A DNA stretch of 33,292 bases from Cyclobacteriaceae bacterium (lineage in GTDB: Bacteria; Bacteroidota; Bacteroidia; Cytophagales; Cyclobacteriaceae). Below the pieces are notes generated by a model. The model was not told where the DNA came from. It made no database searches and was given only the letters and a program-made list of their open reading frames with translations. Shown one piece after another: positions 8,012-16,036 of the stretch (the first letter of the stretch is position 1; every line of letters begins with the position of its first letter). The position numbers and the translations under genes are program-made. The stretch covers positions 1 through 33,292 of the forward strand of contig CATQIH010000041.1 in NCBI GenBank assembly GCA_958296015.1, in the 5' to 3' direction.

Positions 8012-9054
8012 TGACCATTGATAACAGACCTATCGGTCAGCAGCATCCTTGTTTTATCATCGCCGAACTTTCGGCCAACCATAACGGTAGCCTTGAGACT
8101 GCGATTGAAACTATAAAAGCAGCCAAAAAAGCTGGAGCGGATGCCATCAAACTGCAAACCTATACGCCGGATACGATTACGCTGAACGTTAAAAACGACT
8201 ATTTCAGGTTGGCGCATGGCACGCTCTGGGATGGAAAATACCTGTACGAACTCTACCAGGAAGCTTACACACCCTGGGAATGGCATGAACAACTGTTCAA
8301 CGTAGCCAGAGAAGAAGGCTTAATCTGCTTTTCTTCTCCTTTTGACAACACAGCCGTAGATCTGCTCCAGTCATTGAATGCGCCTGCCTACAAGATTGCA
8401 TCGTTTGAGATTATGGACATTCCTCTGATTAAATACGTAGCGCAACAGGGCAAGCCGGTTATTTTTTCCAGCGGCGTGGCCGAACTAATAGATATAGAAC
8501 TGGTAATCCAGACCTGCAAAGAAGCAGGCAACCACCAGATTGCTTTGCTCAAATGTACATCCTCTTACCCTGCTCCGCTGGATATGGCCAATCTAAATAC
8601 CATTCCTGATATGCAGCAACGGTTCAATACAGTGGTGGGCCTGTCTGATCATACGATGGGGATCGTTTCGCCGGTGGTAGCCGTTTCGCTGGGTGCCAGC
8701 ATCATCGAGAAGCATTTTATTCTGGACAAATCGGTGGGTGGACCAGACGCTGCTTTTTCGCTTAATGTCGCAGAGTTTACTGAAATGGTGCAGGCGGTGC
8801 GGCAGGCAGAATCTGCGATGGGCAAGGTAAGTTATGAGCTGAATGAAAAGGTGCAAAAGAGCCGCCTGAGTTCTGGCAGGTCTTTGTTTGTGGCTCAGGA
8901 TGTGAAAGCCGGAGAAACTATCACGCCTGACAATGTGCGCTCGGTGCGGCCGGGTTATGGTATGCCTCCGAAATACTATGAGCAAGTAATGGGTAAGTCT
9001 TTCAAACAGGAAGTGGCAGCTGGCACTCCGCTACAAGAATCATTATTTTCATAA
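8008..9054 (+). CDS. pseI: Pseudaminic acid synthase, PseI (NeuB family)
   Basis: Condenses 2,4-diacetamido-2,4,6-trideoxy-L-altrose with phosphoenolpyruvate to give pseudaminic acid. The 348 residues show the NeuB TIM barrel (FIIAELSANHNGSLETA near the N-terminus, KLQTYTPDT, LLKCTSSYPAP, GLSDHTMG, EKHFILDKSVGGPDAAFSL) followed from about residue 285 by an antifreeze-like SAF domain (GRSLFVAQDVKAGETIT, RPGYGMPPKYYEQVMGK). ELSANHN and the SDHT stretch favour PseI over sialic or legionaminic synthases. Its ATG lies in the overlap ATGA with the pseG-pseH stop, so the two are coupled. Confidence 0.95.
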   Translation: MMTIDNRPIGQQHPCFIIAELSANHNGSLETAIETIKAAKKAGADAIKLQTYTPDTITLNVKNDYFRLAHGTLWDGKYLYELYQEAYTPWEWHEQLFNVAREEGLICFSSPFDNTAVDLLQSLNAPAYKIASFEIMDIPLIKYVAQQGKPVIFSSGVAELIDIELVIQTCKEAGNHQIALLKCTSSYPAPLDMANLNTIPDMQQRFNTVVGLSDHTMGIVSPVVAVSLGASIIEKHFILDKSVGGPDAAFSLNVAEFTEMVQAVRQAESAMGKVSYELNEKVQKSRLSSGRSLFVAQDVKAGETITPDNVRSVRPGYGMPPKYYEQVMGKSFKQEVAAGTPLQESLFS

Positions 9055-9079
9055 TGCTTGATTACACTACAGCATATTA

Positions 9080-9157
9080 CCGGTTTGTGAGGACACAAAC
9101 CAAGGTGTGGAGAGTCTTCCGGTTTGTGGGGACACAAGCCGGAGCGTGGAGAAGTTT
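9080..9157 (+). repeat. Two 39-bp direct repeats, each with a strong hairpin (REP-like)
   Basis: Copies at 9080-9118 and 9119-9157 share the plan CCGGTTTGTG, 4-nt loop, CACAARCC, then a GTGGAGA-containing tail. Copy 1 folds as GGTTTGTG (9082-9089), AGGA, CACAAACC (9094-9101). Copy 2 has a 10-bp stem, CCGGTTTGTG (9119-9128), GGGA, CACAAGCCGG (9133-9142), with one G-T pair. The arms differ in compatible ways (A to G opposite T), which suggests the stem matters. They lie in the 136-bp gap between pseI and the flippase gene and could act as a transcript-stabilising or attenuating element. Confidence 0.8.
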
Positions 9158-9190
9158 TATTCCAATAAACAACTGCCGAATATAATCGCT

Positions 9191-10681
9191 GTGGGAATTA
9201 TTAAAAGGCAAACCATCAAGTCTACGGTATATATTTATGCCGGTACAGTACTTGGGTTTATCACAACGGCACTGCTGTTTCCTAAGTTTTTTACTGCCGA
9301 GCAGGTGGGGTTGCTTAGCCTGCTGGTTTCTTACGGCATGATGTTCGGGCAGTTTGGTACGATGGGCTTTAATGGGGCAACAGTACGGTTTTTTCCTTAT
9401 TTCAGAAACAAAGATAAGCAGCATCACGGGTTTCTGTTTCTATTAACCATCATTACTCTGGTAGGTTTTGCGCTCTTCCTGGGCATATTCTTTGCCTTCA
9501 GGCCGGTGCTGCTGGAAAGAAACCTGGAAAAATCGCCACTTTTTGCCGAGTATATTGATTATATCATTCCACTGACTTTCTTTCAGCTGGTATTTCTGGG
9601 ACTGGACAGTTACAATCGGGTGCTGTATAACGCCACCACCGGCCAGTTGCTCAAAGAGTTTGTGCAGCGGCTGCTGATGCTGATGGCCTTTGGTGCTTTT
9701 TATCTTGGCTGGACCGGCTTCGGAGGTTTTGTGCTGCTCTACTGCCTGGCCTTTGGTATTACCTCCTTGCTTCTGGTACTGTTTCTGATCTGGCAACGGG
9801 AATTCAGCCTGCGCCCCGACTTTACACTACTGGATCAACCCATGCGGCGTAACCTGCTGAACCTCAGCGTTTTTAGCTTTCTAACAGGTTTTAGTGGTTT
9901 TGCCGTTACCAGCATCGATCGTATCATGCTCAATGAGTTTTATAGTACTACCGAGACGGGTATCTACTTTATTGCGGCCAGCTTTGGTACGCTGATCATT
10001 CTGCCCTCCCGCGCTATGAAAGGCATCGCGCCTACCCTGATAGCTGATGCTTTTAAGAACGATCATATGGAAGATATAGAGCGGGTATACACCAAAAGTA
10101 CGATCACACAGTTGATCATGGGACTGTATCTGCTACTGGGCATGTGGGCAAACATCGGCAACATTCTACAGATATTACCGCCGGAATATGCCGCTGGCAA
10201 GTATGTGATTCTCTGGATTGGTATCATGAACTTACTTAAAATGCTCACCGGGGTCAATGATGTAGTGATTGGCTATTCAAAGTATTACAAATATTTCACG
10301 TTTATGATGGTGTTCTGGCTAGTGCTGCTGGTGGTAACCAATCTTCTACTGATTCCACCCTATAACATGAATGGAGCAGCCATCGCTTCCGTGATTGCTA
10401 TGCTGATCATCTCAGGGTTGCAATTCTGGTTTGTCTACCGGAAGTTTGGCTTTCAGCCTTACGGCAAAGCGCATGTATACGCTTTCGGCATCTCAATAAT
10501 TGTGTATGGGGTTGTCCTTTTGCTACCTGATGCCCACCATTTTATGGTAGATATCCTGATCAAAGGCACCGTCATCACCGTGCTGTTTGTGCCTGCTGTT
10601 TACTTTCTCAGGCTTTCTGATGATATTAATGGTATCATAGATACGTATCTGGCAAAGTTGAAGGTTTGGTTTGGAAGTTAA
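9191..10681 (+). CDS. Wzx-like polysaccharide flippase (MOP/MATE superfamily)
   Basis: A roughly 496-residue integral membrane protein with about 12-14 hydrophobic segments and the usual N-terminus of oligosaccharide flippases (GIIKRQTIKSTVYIYAGTVL...LGLLSLL-like pattern around FFTAEQVG). Proteins of this type move undecaprenyl-diphosphate-linked oligosaccharides from the cytoplasmic to the periplasmic face. I chose GTG 9191 because the frame upstream runs through the 39-bp hairpin repeats, which are unlikely to be coding; a GTG at 9107 would give a 524-residue form. As the last gene of the pse locus it probably exports the pseudaminic acid-containing unit. Its stop codon lies inside the first palindrome of the 56-bp repeat array. 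Confidence 0.85.
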   Translation: MGIIKRQTIKSTVYIYAGTVLGFITTALLFPKFFTAEQVGLLSLLVSYGMMFGQFGTMGFNGATVRFFPYFRNKDKQHHGFLFLLTIITLVGFALFLGIFFAFRPVLLERNLEKSPLFAEYIDYIIPLTFFQLVFLGLDSYNRVLYNATTGQLLKEFVQRLLMLMAFGAFYLGWTGFGGFVLLYCLAFGITSLLLVLFLIWQREFSLRPDFTLLDQPMRRNLLNLSVFSFLTGFSGFAVTSIDRIMLNEFYSTTETGIYFIAASFGTLIILPSRAMKGIAPTLIADAFKNDHMEDIERVYTKSTITQLIMGLYLLLGMWANIGNILQILPPEYAAGKYVILWIGIMNLLKMLTGVNDVVIGYSKYYKYFTFMMVFWLVLLVVTNLLLIPPYNMNGAAIASVIAMLIISGLQFWFVYRKFGFQPYGKAHVYAFGISIIVYGVVLLLPDAHHFMVDILIKGTVITVLFVPAVYFLRLSDDINGIIDTYLAKLKVWFGS

Positions 10682-10890
10682 AAACTTCTTTGGATGGGAA
10701 AGCTTCAGTAACATACTGAAGCTAGAGGTGAAGTTGGAAACTTCTTTAAATGATAAAGCTTCAGTAACATACTGAAGCTAGAGGTGAAGTTGGAAACTTC
10801 TTTAAATGATAAAGCTTCAGTAACATACTGAAGCTAGAGGTGTAGTAGATAGAAAAGCTTCAGGGAAAAACACTGAAGCTAGAGATCGTA
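10674..10890 (+). repeat. Tandem 56-bp hairpin array, three full units and one degenerate unit
   Basis: Units begin at 10674, 10730 and 10786, exactly 56 bp apart; the second and third are nearly identical. Each unit has two palindromes: GAAGTT-3 nt-AACTTC and the stronger AGCTTCAGT-AACAT-ACTGAAGCT (9-bp perfect stem, at 10701-10723, 10757-10779 and 10813-10835). A fourth, shorter unit has AGCTTCAG-9 nt-CTGAAGCT at 10856-10880. The first palindrome overlaps the flippase stop codon. The array fills the gap between two convergent genes, so stacked bidirectional termination or mRNA 3'-end protection is plausible; there are no long T tracts. Confidence 0.85.
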
Positions 10891-10893
10891 CAT

Positions 10894-11385
10894 TTACTGC
10901 TTTCTGTTGGGTGTATCGTCATTAACTTCTACCCAGTAGCCATCGGGGTCTTTGAGGTAAATCTGCTTCACGCCATCTACCCTGACCGTTGGCTTTTTGC
11001 TGTCGCCCGCCCAGTTGATATAGTCCAGATGGTTTTCATCCAGTGTTTTGATAAAGTTTTCTACCGAAGGCACACTAAAGCAGAGATGTGCCTGCTTCTG
11101 ATGTTCGGTGATTTCTTTAGCTCCTTCAATCAAATGCAACTGTGCCGGCCCGCCAATGCTGAACCACTCATGTAACCCATCGTGAAAAGGCTCCTGAATC
11201 TTCTTGAGTTTCAGAATATTTTCATAAAAGTCGTTGCTCTTTTTCAGATTCTGTACATATAAGGCAATGTGGTTGAGCGTTACTGTGGGCTGCACGGTTG
11301 TAGAAGCTGACTGTGCCTTTACTTGCTGCCAGGGAAGACACAGCAACCCTGCCAGCAAGAAGGAAAATACATAGGTTTTCGTCAT
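10894..11385 (-). CDS. Secreted VOC (glyoxalase/dioxygenase superfamily) protein
   Basis: A 163-residue protein with a signal peptide (FSFLLAGLLCLPW followed by QVKAQS) and one vicinal oxygen chelate module: LNHIALYVQNLKKSNDFYENIL, an internal LHLIEG, a second AHLCFSVPSVENFI repeat and the C-terminal LKDPDGYWVEVND. H39, the His of QAHL and the Glu of WVEV are candidate metal ligands. The reaction is unknown; the family includes glyoxalases, isomerases and dioxygenases. It lies 42 bp downstream of the Gfo/Idh/MocA gene on the same strand, so both are probably one transcript and act in the periplasm. Confidence 0.8.
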   Translation of the reverse strand: MTKTYVFSFLLAGLLCLPWQQVKAQSASTTVQPTVTLNHIALYVQNLKKSNDFYENILKLKKIQEPFHDGLHEWFSIGGPAQLHLIEGAKEITEHQKQAHLCFSVPSVENFIKTLDENHLDYINWAGDSKKPTVRVDGVKQIYLKDPDGYWVEVNDDTPNRKQ

Positions 11386-11427
11386 AGTATTGATGCTCCA
11401 AAATGAAGCTTTAGTGATTGAGCAGGC

Positions 11428-12882
11428 TTATTTTCCAGACTGCTCTTTGTCTTTGTTGTTTTTACCGGAATTGGCAGAGGGTTCGTCTACAATCTTCATA
11501 GCCACCGGATCCCAGTGTACCACTTTTTTATCGTACAGGCTGTTATTGGCAGCCAATGCCGGTCCGCAGGCACGCAAGCCAAATTCCGGCCCCTCGATGG
11601 TTTTTCCTCCTTCGCGGATTACCTTCAGCCAGTCAGCAAAGTGATCCAGGCGCATGTCGTATCCTTCGGGTGCTTGAAATACCTGTTCTCCCGGTTCCTG
11701 CATTTCTACAGGCAGGTTGCCATATTTTTTATCATACTGTTCTACGAATGCTTTCTGGGTTTTTTCCGGAAAAGTATTGAAGGTATCCCAACCGCCATAA
11801 CCGGGTGCTTTAGAGAGTTTCTTCTTTTTGATCGTAATATCATTGCCTCCCAGCACCATTTCACCTTCGTCGCCCACCAGGCGGGCCTTGTCTCCCCCAC
11901 CGGAACCGTCCACAAAATTGACCCTCATCGACATGTTAAAGGCAGGGTGGTGTTCGCTTTTTGGATAATCTACCAATGCCAGCATCACATCGGCAACGTC
12001 GCGCCCATCGTCCCAATAACGCAGGCCCCCGGTCGCATAAACTCTGTTGGGTCCCAGTGAACTGGTGATGGTATGCAAACGTGTAAATAGATGTACAAAA
12101 AGGTCACCTGCCATGCCCGTGCCATAATCGCGGTAGTTTCTCCAGCGAAAGAAGCGGGTAGCATCGAAAGGCATATTGGTAGCATTACCCTGAAACATCT
12201 CCCAATCGCAGGTTTCGGGGGAAGCATCCGGCGGGATAGAATATTCCCAGGCACCCAGGGCATCAAAACGATCGGTGAATACTTCTACAAAGTTGAGTTT
12301 GCCGATAGCTCCCTGCTCATACAGCTCTTTTCCCTTCTGCATCACAATAGAGCTAGCCCATTGGCTACCCACCTGGAAAGGCTTGTTGGTTTCTTTCTGC
12401 ACTTTGATCACCTCGTATCCTTCGTCGATGTGCTGCACCATGGGCTTTTCACAATACACAGCCTTACCCTTCTTCATAGCTTCTATAGATATGCGGTTGT
12501 GCCAATGGTCGGGCGTGGCAATGATCACTGCGTCCACTTCAGGGTTATCCAGTATTTCCTGGTAGTTCATAGTGGTTTTGACCTGATCGCCGTATTTTTC
12601 TTTGGCTTTGGTCAGGTGGCCCTTGTAGCAATCGGCAATAGCCAGCAGTTCGGTACCTGGCAGTAATAAGGCTGTATCCACATCGCCAAAGCCCATGATG
12701 CCCATGCCAATGCCTGCAATATTGACGCGGTCGTTGGCAGCCACTGTGCTTCTTCGTTTGAGGATATAAAAATGCTGTGGCGCTGCTGATGCCAGGGCAG
12801 CAGGCATACTAGCGGCAACAGCCACCGTGCCGCCCAGCTTTCTGATAAAATTCCTGCGGGAGTTTTTAGATTGTGTAGACAT
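11428..12882 (-). CDS. Tat-exported Gfo/Idh/MocA-family oxidoreductase
   Basis: A 484-residue protein starting with a twin-arginine signal (SRRNFIRKLGG, then a hydrophobic, Ala-rich stretch), so it folds with its NAD(P) cofactor in the cytoplasm before export. The Rossmann domain shows IAGIGMGIMGFGD, followed by ATPDHWHN and the signature CEKPMVQH with the catalytic lysine. The C-terminal half fits the Gfo/Idh/MocA dimerisation domain. Relatives in Bacteroidota oxidise or hydrolyse sugars, sometimes by a redox-cycling mechanism; substrate here unknown. The last 20 residues are low-complexity and charged. First gene of a two-gene unit with the VOC protein, transcribed divergently from tetR. 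Confidence 0.9.
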   Translation of the reverse strand: MSTQSKNSRRNFIRKLGGTVAVAASMPAALASAAPQHFYILKRRSTVAANDRVNIAGIGMGIMGFGDVDTALLLPGTELLAIADCYKGHLTKAKEKYGDQVKTTMNYQEILDNPEVDAVIIATPDHWHNRISIEAMKKGKAVYCEKPMVQHIDEGYEVIKVQKETNKPFQVGSQWASSIVMQKGKELYEQGAIGKLNFVEVFTDRFDALGAWEYSIPPDASPETCDWEMFQGNATNMPFDATRFFRWRNYRDYGTGMAGDLFVHLFTRLHTITSSLGPNRVYATGGLRYWDDGRDVADVMLALVDYPKSEHHPAFNMSMRVNFVDGSGGGDKARLVGDEGEMVLGGNDITIKKKKLSKAPGYGGWDTFNTFPEKTQKAFVEQYDKKYGNLPVEMQEPGEQVFQAPEGYDMRLDHFADWLKVIREGGKTIEGPEFGLRACGPALAANNSLYDKKVVHWDPVAMKIVDEPSANSGKNNKDKEQSGK

Positions 12883-12920
12883 GTTATTTGTTATAAATAC
12901 TTAAAATATCTTACCTAAAC

Positions 12921-12949
12921 CAGGCACTAAAAACTAATGTAAGTGCCTG
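12921..12949. promoter_or_regulatory. 8-bp inverted repeat upstream of the oxidoreductase gene
   Basis: CAGGCACT (12921-12928) and AGTGCCTG (12942-12949) are perfect inverse copies separated by 13 A/T-rich bases, 39 bp from the Gfo/Idh/MocA start. It may be a regulator binding site or a leader hairpin in that mRNA. Confidence 0.4.
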
Positions 12950-13083
12950 ACTGTATTTTCACCCAATAAAGGCAATATTCTGCTTACAGCCAACGAGTAC
13001 TTATAAAATTATTACTTTTTTTATTATTATGGTGAAATAAAACAATAACATACACAACATTCTTAGACTTTGCTCGTAATAAA

Positions 13084-13101
13084 ACTATCAAACAAGATAG
13101 T
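13084..13101. promoter_or_regulatory. Candidate TetR operator
   Basis: ACTATC-AAACAA-GATAGT is a perfect 6-bp inverted repeat with a 6-bp spacer, ending 29 bp before the tetR start codon. TetR proteins commonly bind such dyads over their own promoter, so this is a plausible autoregulatory site controlling the exporter operon. The arms are short, so the match could be chance. Confidence 0.4.
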
Positions 13102-13130
13102 ATTACTATTGTACGCGGAAGTAATTTTAT

Positions 13131-13814
13131 ATGAATGTTTTACAATTTGTTCTCAGCGAAAACCTTTCGCTGCGCGACCCACAGGAGACAGAACTAGGTA
13201 GAAAAATCGTTCAGGAAAGTATCGAGATGATTGATATGCTGGGATTTGAATGTTTCACCTTCAAAAAACTTGCACAACGGATTGAGTCTACCGAGGCTTC
13301 TATCTACCGGTATTTTGAGAACAAACACAAACTATTGATCTACCTGATCACCTGGTACTGGCAATGGCTGGAGTATAAAATTGATTATGGCATCCAGAAT
13401 ATAGCCAGTCCGAAACAAAAGCTGGAAATTGCCATTCGTATACTGGCTGAGCGAAAAGAAAAAGATCCTACTTTTCCTGAAATCAACGAAGAGGCACTCT
13501 ACCGGATTGTGATTGCCGAATCAGACAAGACCTACCTCACCAAGCAGGTAGACGAAGACAACAAAGAAGGGTTGTTCAGAGGTTTTAAATCATTATGTAA
13601 AATGATCGCGGGCTTCATTCGGGAGATCAATCCCGAATTTGAGTTTGCACACAGCCTGGCCAGCACCGCCATGCAGGCCGCGCACCAGCAACTTTTTTTT
13701 GCCCGTCATCTTCCTTCTCTCACAGAATTGTCTGATAGCCAGCAGGATATGCATGCGCAAAATGCCCATTTTCTTAAGATAATGATCTTCAACAGCATCA
13801 ATTCAGCTACTTAA
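13131..13814 (+). CDS. TetR/AcrR-family transcriptional regulator
   Basis: A 227-residue protein with an N-terminal TetR DNA-binding domain at about residues 20-70: IVQESIEMIDMLGFECFTF, then the helix-turn-helix KKLAQRIESTEASIYRYF and the following KHKLLIYLITWYW. The rest is a helical ligand-binding and dimer domain with no recognisable ligand signature. It lies 40 bp upstream of an ABC exporter gene on the same strand, so it probably represses the exporter operon and itself until an inducer binds. Start ATG 13131 gives a slightly long arm before the HTH, normal for the family. Confidence 0.9.
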   Translation: MNVLQFVLSENLSLRDPQETELGRKIVQESIEMIDMLGFECFTFKKLAQRIESTEASIYRYFENKHKLLIYLITWYWQWLEYKIDYGIQNIASPKQKLEIAIRILAERKEKDPTFPEINEEALYRIVIAESDKTYLTKQVDEDNKEGLFRGFKSLCKMIAGFIREINPEFEFAHSLASTAMQAAHQQLFFARHLPSLTELSDSQQDMHAQNAHFLKIMIFNSINSAT

Positions 13815-13854
13815 GCTATTTATCCTCCGGTACGGTTACCGGCAACTATTACCT

Positions 13855-16020
13855 ATGGACAAACAACAGATCATACAGACCATCCGCACATCAGCTTCGC
13901 TGCTAGGGCAAACCTACGATGGGTTCGCCCTGAAAGATATAGATGATGACCATTCAGACTATCCGCCTGGCAATGCGCTGATTGACTTCAAACGCGATCT
14001 GACAGAGGCTGGCAACAAACTACACATTGTGTATCTGGACTATAGCTGTCCTCCGGCTAATTTTTTTGCACTGATCAAAGAAATGGAGATGCCGGTGGTT
14101 ACCTTCAGGCAGCAGTCCGACGATCATGTGCCGTTGATTCTTTATAGGCACAAGAAAAAGCTACAACAGGTAGACATCAGTACCGGAGATGTTTATCCGC
14201 TGGATGAACAAACGCTGGACGAACTTTACCGGAACCAGGACGGCCACATCGTTTTTCTGGGTATTTTTTCTTACAAGAGCCTGGTGAGTGATGATCCTGA
14301 GGCCGGAGAAAAACAAAAAGAACTAACCCCGGTACAACGCTTGTTCAGGTTGCTTTCAGAAGACCGCAAGGATATTTACTACATCTATATCTATGCTATC
14401 TTTATTGGGTTGATCAGCCTTTCTCTGCCATTGGGCATTCAGGCTACCATCTCGCTGGTTTCCGGTGGCGTAGTCTTCAGTTCGGTCTACGTGCTGATCG
14501 GGCTGGTTATTGCAGGGGTGCTGGCTGTTGGCGGGTTGCAGGTGATGCAGATCACACTGGTAGAATATCTTCAGCGGCGGGTGTTTACCAAAGCAGCTTT
14601 TGAATTCGCCTTCAGAGTACCCAGAATCAAAGTAGAAGCACTTACCAAAGTGCATACGCCTGAACTGATCAACCGGTTTTTTGATATTCTCACCATTCAA
14701 AAAGGACTTCCTAAATTGCTGATAGACTTTTCCTCTGCCACTATCCAGATACTGTTCGGACTGTTGCTGCTGTCTTTCTATCACCCGTTTTTCGTATTTT
14801 TTGGACTACTACTTGTCGGGCTGCTGGTGCTCATCTTTTTTCTGACGGGTCCGAGAGGATTACAAACGTCACTCAAAGAATCCAAGTTTAAATATAAGGT
14901 GGTCTACTGGCTCGAGGAACTGGCACGAACCCTCAATTCTTTCAAACTTTCCGGTAACACAACGCTGCCTACCAGAAAGACAGACTACAACGTGAACAAT
15001 TATCTGAAAAACAGGAAAGCACATTTTAGTATCCTGGTCTATCAGTATATATTTTTTATCCTTTTCAAAGCCCTGGTGACCGGGGGGCTGCTCATCATCG
15101 GTACCATTCTGGTCATTCAGCGCGAGATCACGCTGGGCCAGTTTGTAGCCAGCGAGGTGATCATCATCCTGATCTTAAATTCAGTAGAAAAAATCATCAT
15201 GTACCTGGATATTGTGTATGATATGCTGACTGCCGTAGACAAGATAGCCACGGTGACAGACCTTCCGCTGGAAAAAAGCGGAGGCTTCAACCTGCCGCGC
15301 AAAGATAAAGGCATGAAGATCATTACTAAAAATCTGAGCTACCGCTATGCCCACGCCGGCTACGCGCTCAAAGACATCAACCTGAACATAGAGCCGGGCG
15401 AATGTGTTTGCATAGCAGGCGTGGGTGGATCAGGCAAAACCACGCTTACCAACACGCTGGCAGGTCTGCATACCGGCTTTGAAGGATCGATAACTATGGA
15501 TGGGTTTTCGCTGCGCGATCTGGACCTGACCAACCTGCGTGACATGATTGGCAAGAACGTCTCTCCGGAAGATATTTTTGAAGGCACGGTGCTGGACAAT
15601 TTATTGCTCTCCAAACCCAAAGCAACCATAGAAGACGTGCTCTGGGCTTTGGAAGAAGTGGGCATTCATGATCAAATCAATTCACTACCGGAAGGATTAC
15701 ACACACAGATGGTGAGTAGCGGCAAAGGACTTTCCAGTAGCCTGATCAATAAGATCATCCTGGCAAGGTGCCTGGTCAAAAAGCCGCGCCTGCTGATACT
15801 GAATGATTTCTTCCAGAACTTCCCCAGGCCCGAACGGCTCAGGCTGATCAGTAAGCTCACCAAGCCACACCATCCGTGGACGCTCATCGCCGTGTCCAAC
15901 GATCCGCTCATCATGGCTACCTGCGACAGTGTGGTGGTGCTGGAAAACGGTAGCATCAGAGATACAGATTCTTTTGAAGCATTGATGAAAAAAGAATCTT
16001 TATACGAAATTGTCACCTAA
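13855..16020 (+). CDS. ABC exporter (permease-ATPase) with degenerate ATPase motifs
   Basis: 721 residues in the layout of type I secretion exporters: an N-terminal soluble region (about 1-170) that may be a peptidase-like domain without an obvious catalytic Cys, six membrane segments (about 180-460), then the nucleotide-binding domain. Walker A is intact (G522-T529, GVGGSGKT). The other motifs are altered: the Q-loop region reads NVSPEDIFEGT with S570 where Gln is expected, the signature is KGLSSSLINK (624-633) instead of LSGGQ, Walker B reads LLILNDFF with N650 and D651 replacing Asp-Glu, and AVSNDP puts S681 at the H-loop His. ATP binding is therefore likely but hydrolysis may be weak or absent. 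The following HlyD and TolC genes make a complete efflux or secretion path; the cargo is unknown. Confidence 0.85.
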   Translation: MDKQQIIQTIRTSASLLGQTYDGFALKDIDDDHSDYPPGNALIDFKRDLTEAGNKLHIVYLDYSCPPANFFALIKEMEMPVVTFRQQSDDHVPLILYRHKKKLQQVDISTGDVYPLDEQTLDELYRNQDGHIVFLGIFSYKSLVSDDPEAGEKQKELTPVQRLFRLLSEDRKDIYYIYIYAIFIGLISLSLPLGIQATISLVSGGVVFSSVYVLIGLVIAGVLAVGGLQVMQITLVEYLQRRVFTKAAFEFAFRVPRIKVEALTKVHTPELINRFFDILTIQKGLPKLLIDFSSATIQILFGLLLLSFYHPFFVFFGLLLVGLLVLIFFLTGPRGLQTSLKESKFKYKVVYWLEELARTLNSFKLSGNTTLPTRKTDYNVNNYLKNRKAHFSILVYQYIFFILFKALVTGGLLIIGTILVIQREITLGQFVASEVIIILILNSVEKIIMYLDIVYDMLTAVDKIATVTDLPLEKSGGFNLPRKDKGMKIITKNLSYRYAHAGYALKDINLNIEPGECVCIAGVGGSGKTTLTNTLAGLHTGFEGSITMDGFSLRDLDLTNLRDMIGKNVSPEDIFEGTVLDNLLLSKPKATIEDVLWALEEVGIHDQINSLPEGLHTQMVSSGKGLSSSLINKIILARCLVKKPRLLILNDFFQNFPRPERLRLISKLTKPHHPWTLIAVSNDPLIMATCDSVVVLENGSIRDTDSFEALMKKESLYEIVT

Positions 16021-16036
16021 GCCAACGCAAACTTTT

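Noticed and set aside
9107-9190. GTG-started extension of the flippase
   Set aside because: It translates the 39-bp hairpin repeats and is not hydrophobic or conserved in character.
10674-10890. CRISPR array
   Set aside because: The 56-bp units are nearly identical along their whole length, with no variable spacers, and there are no cas genes.
11515-12666. Two long + strand frames (181 and 191 codons)
   Set aside because: They are shadows of the Gfo/Idh/MocA oxidoreductase gene on the opposite strand.
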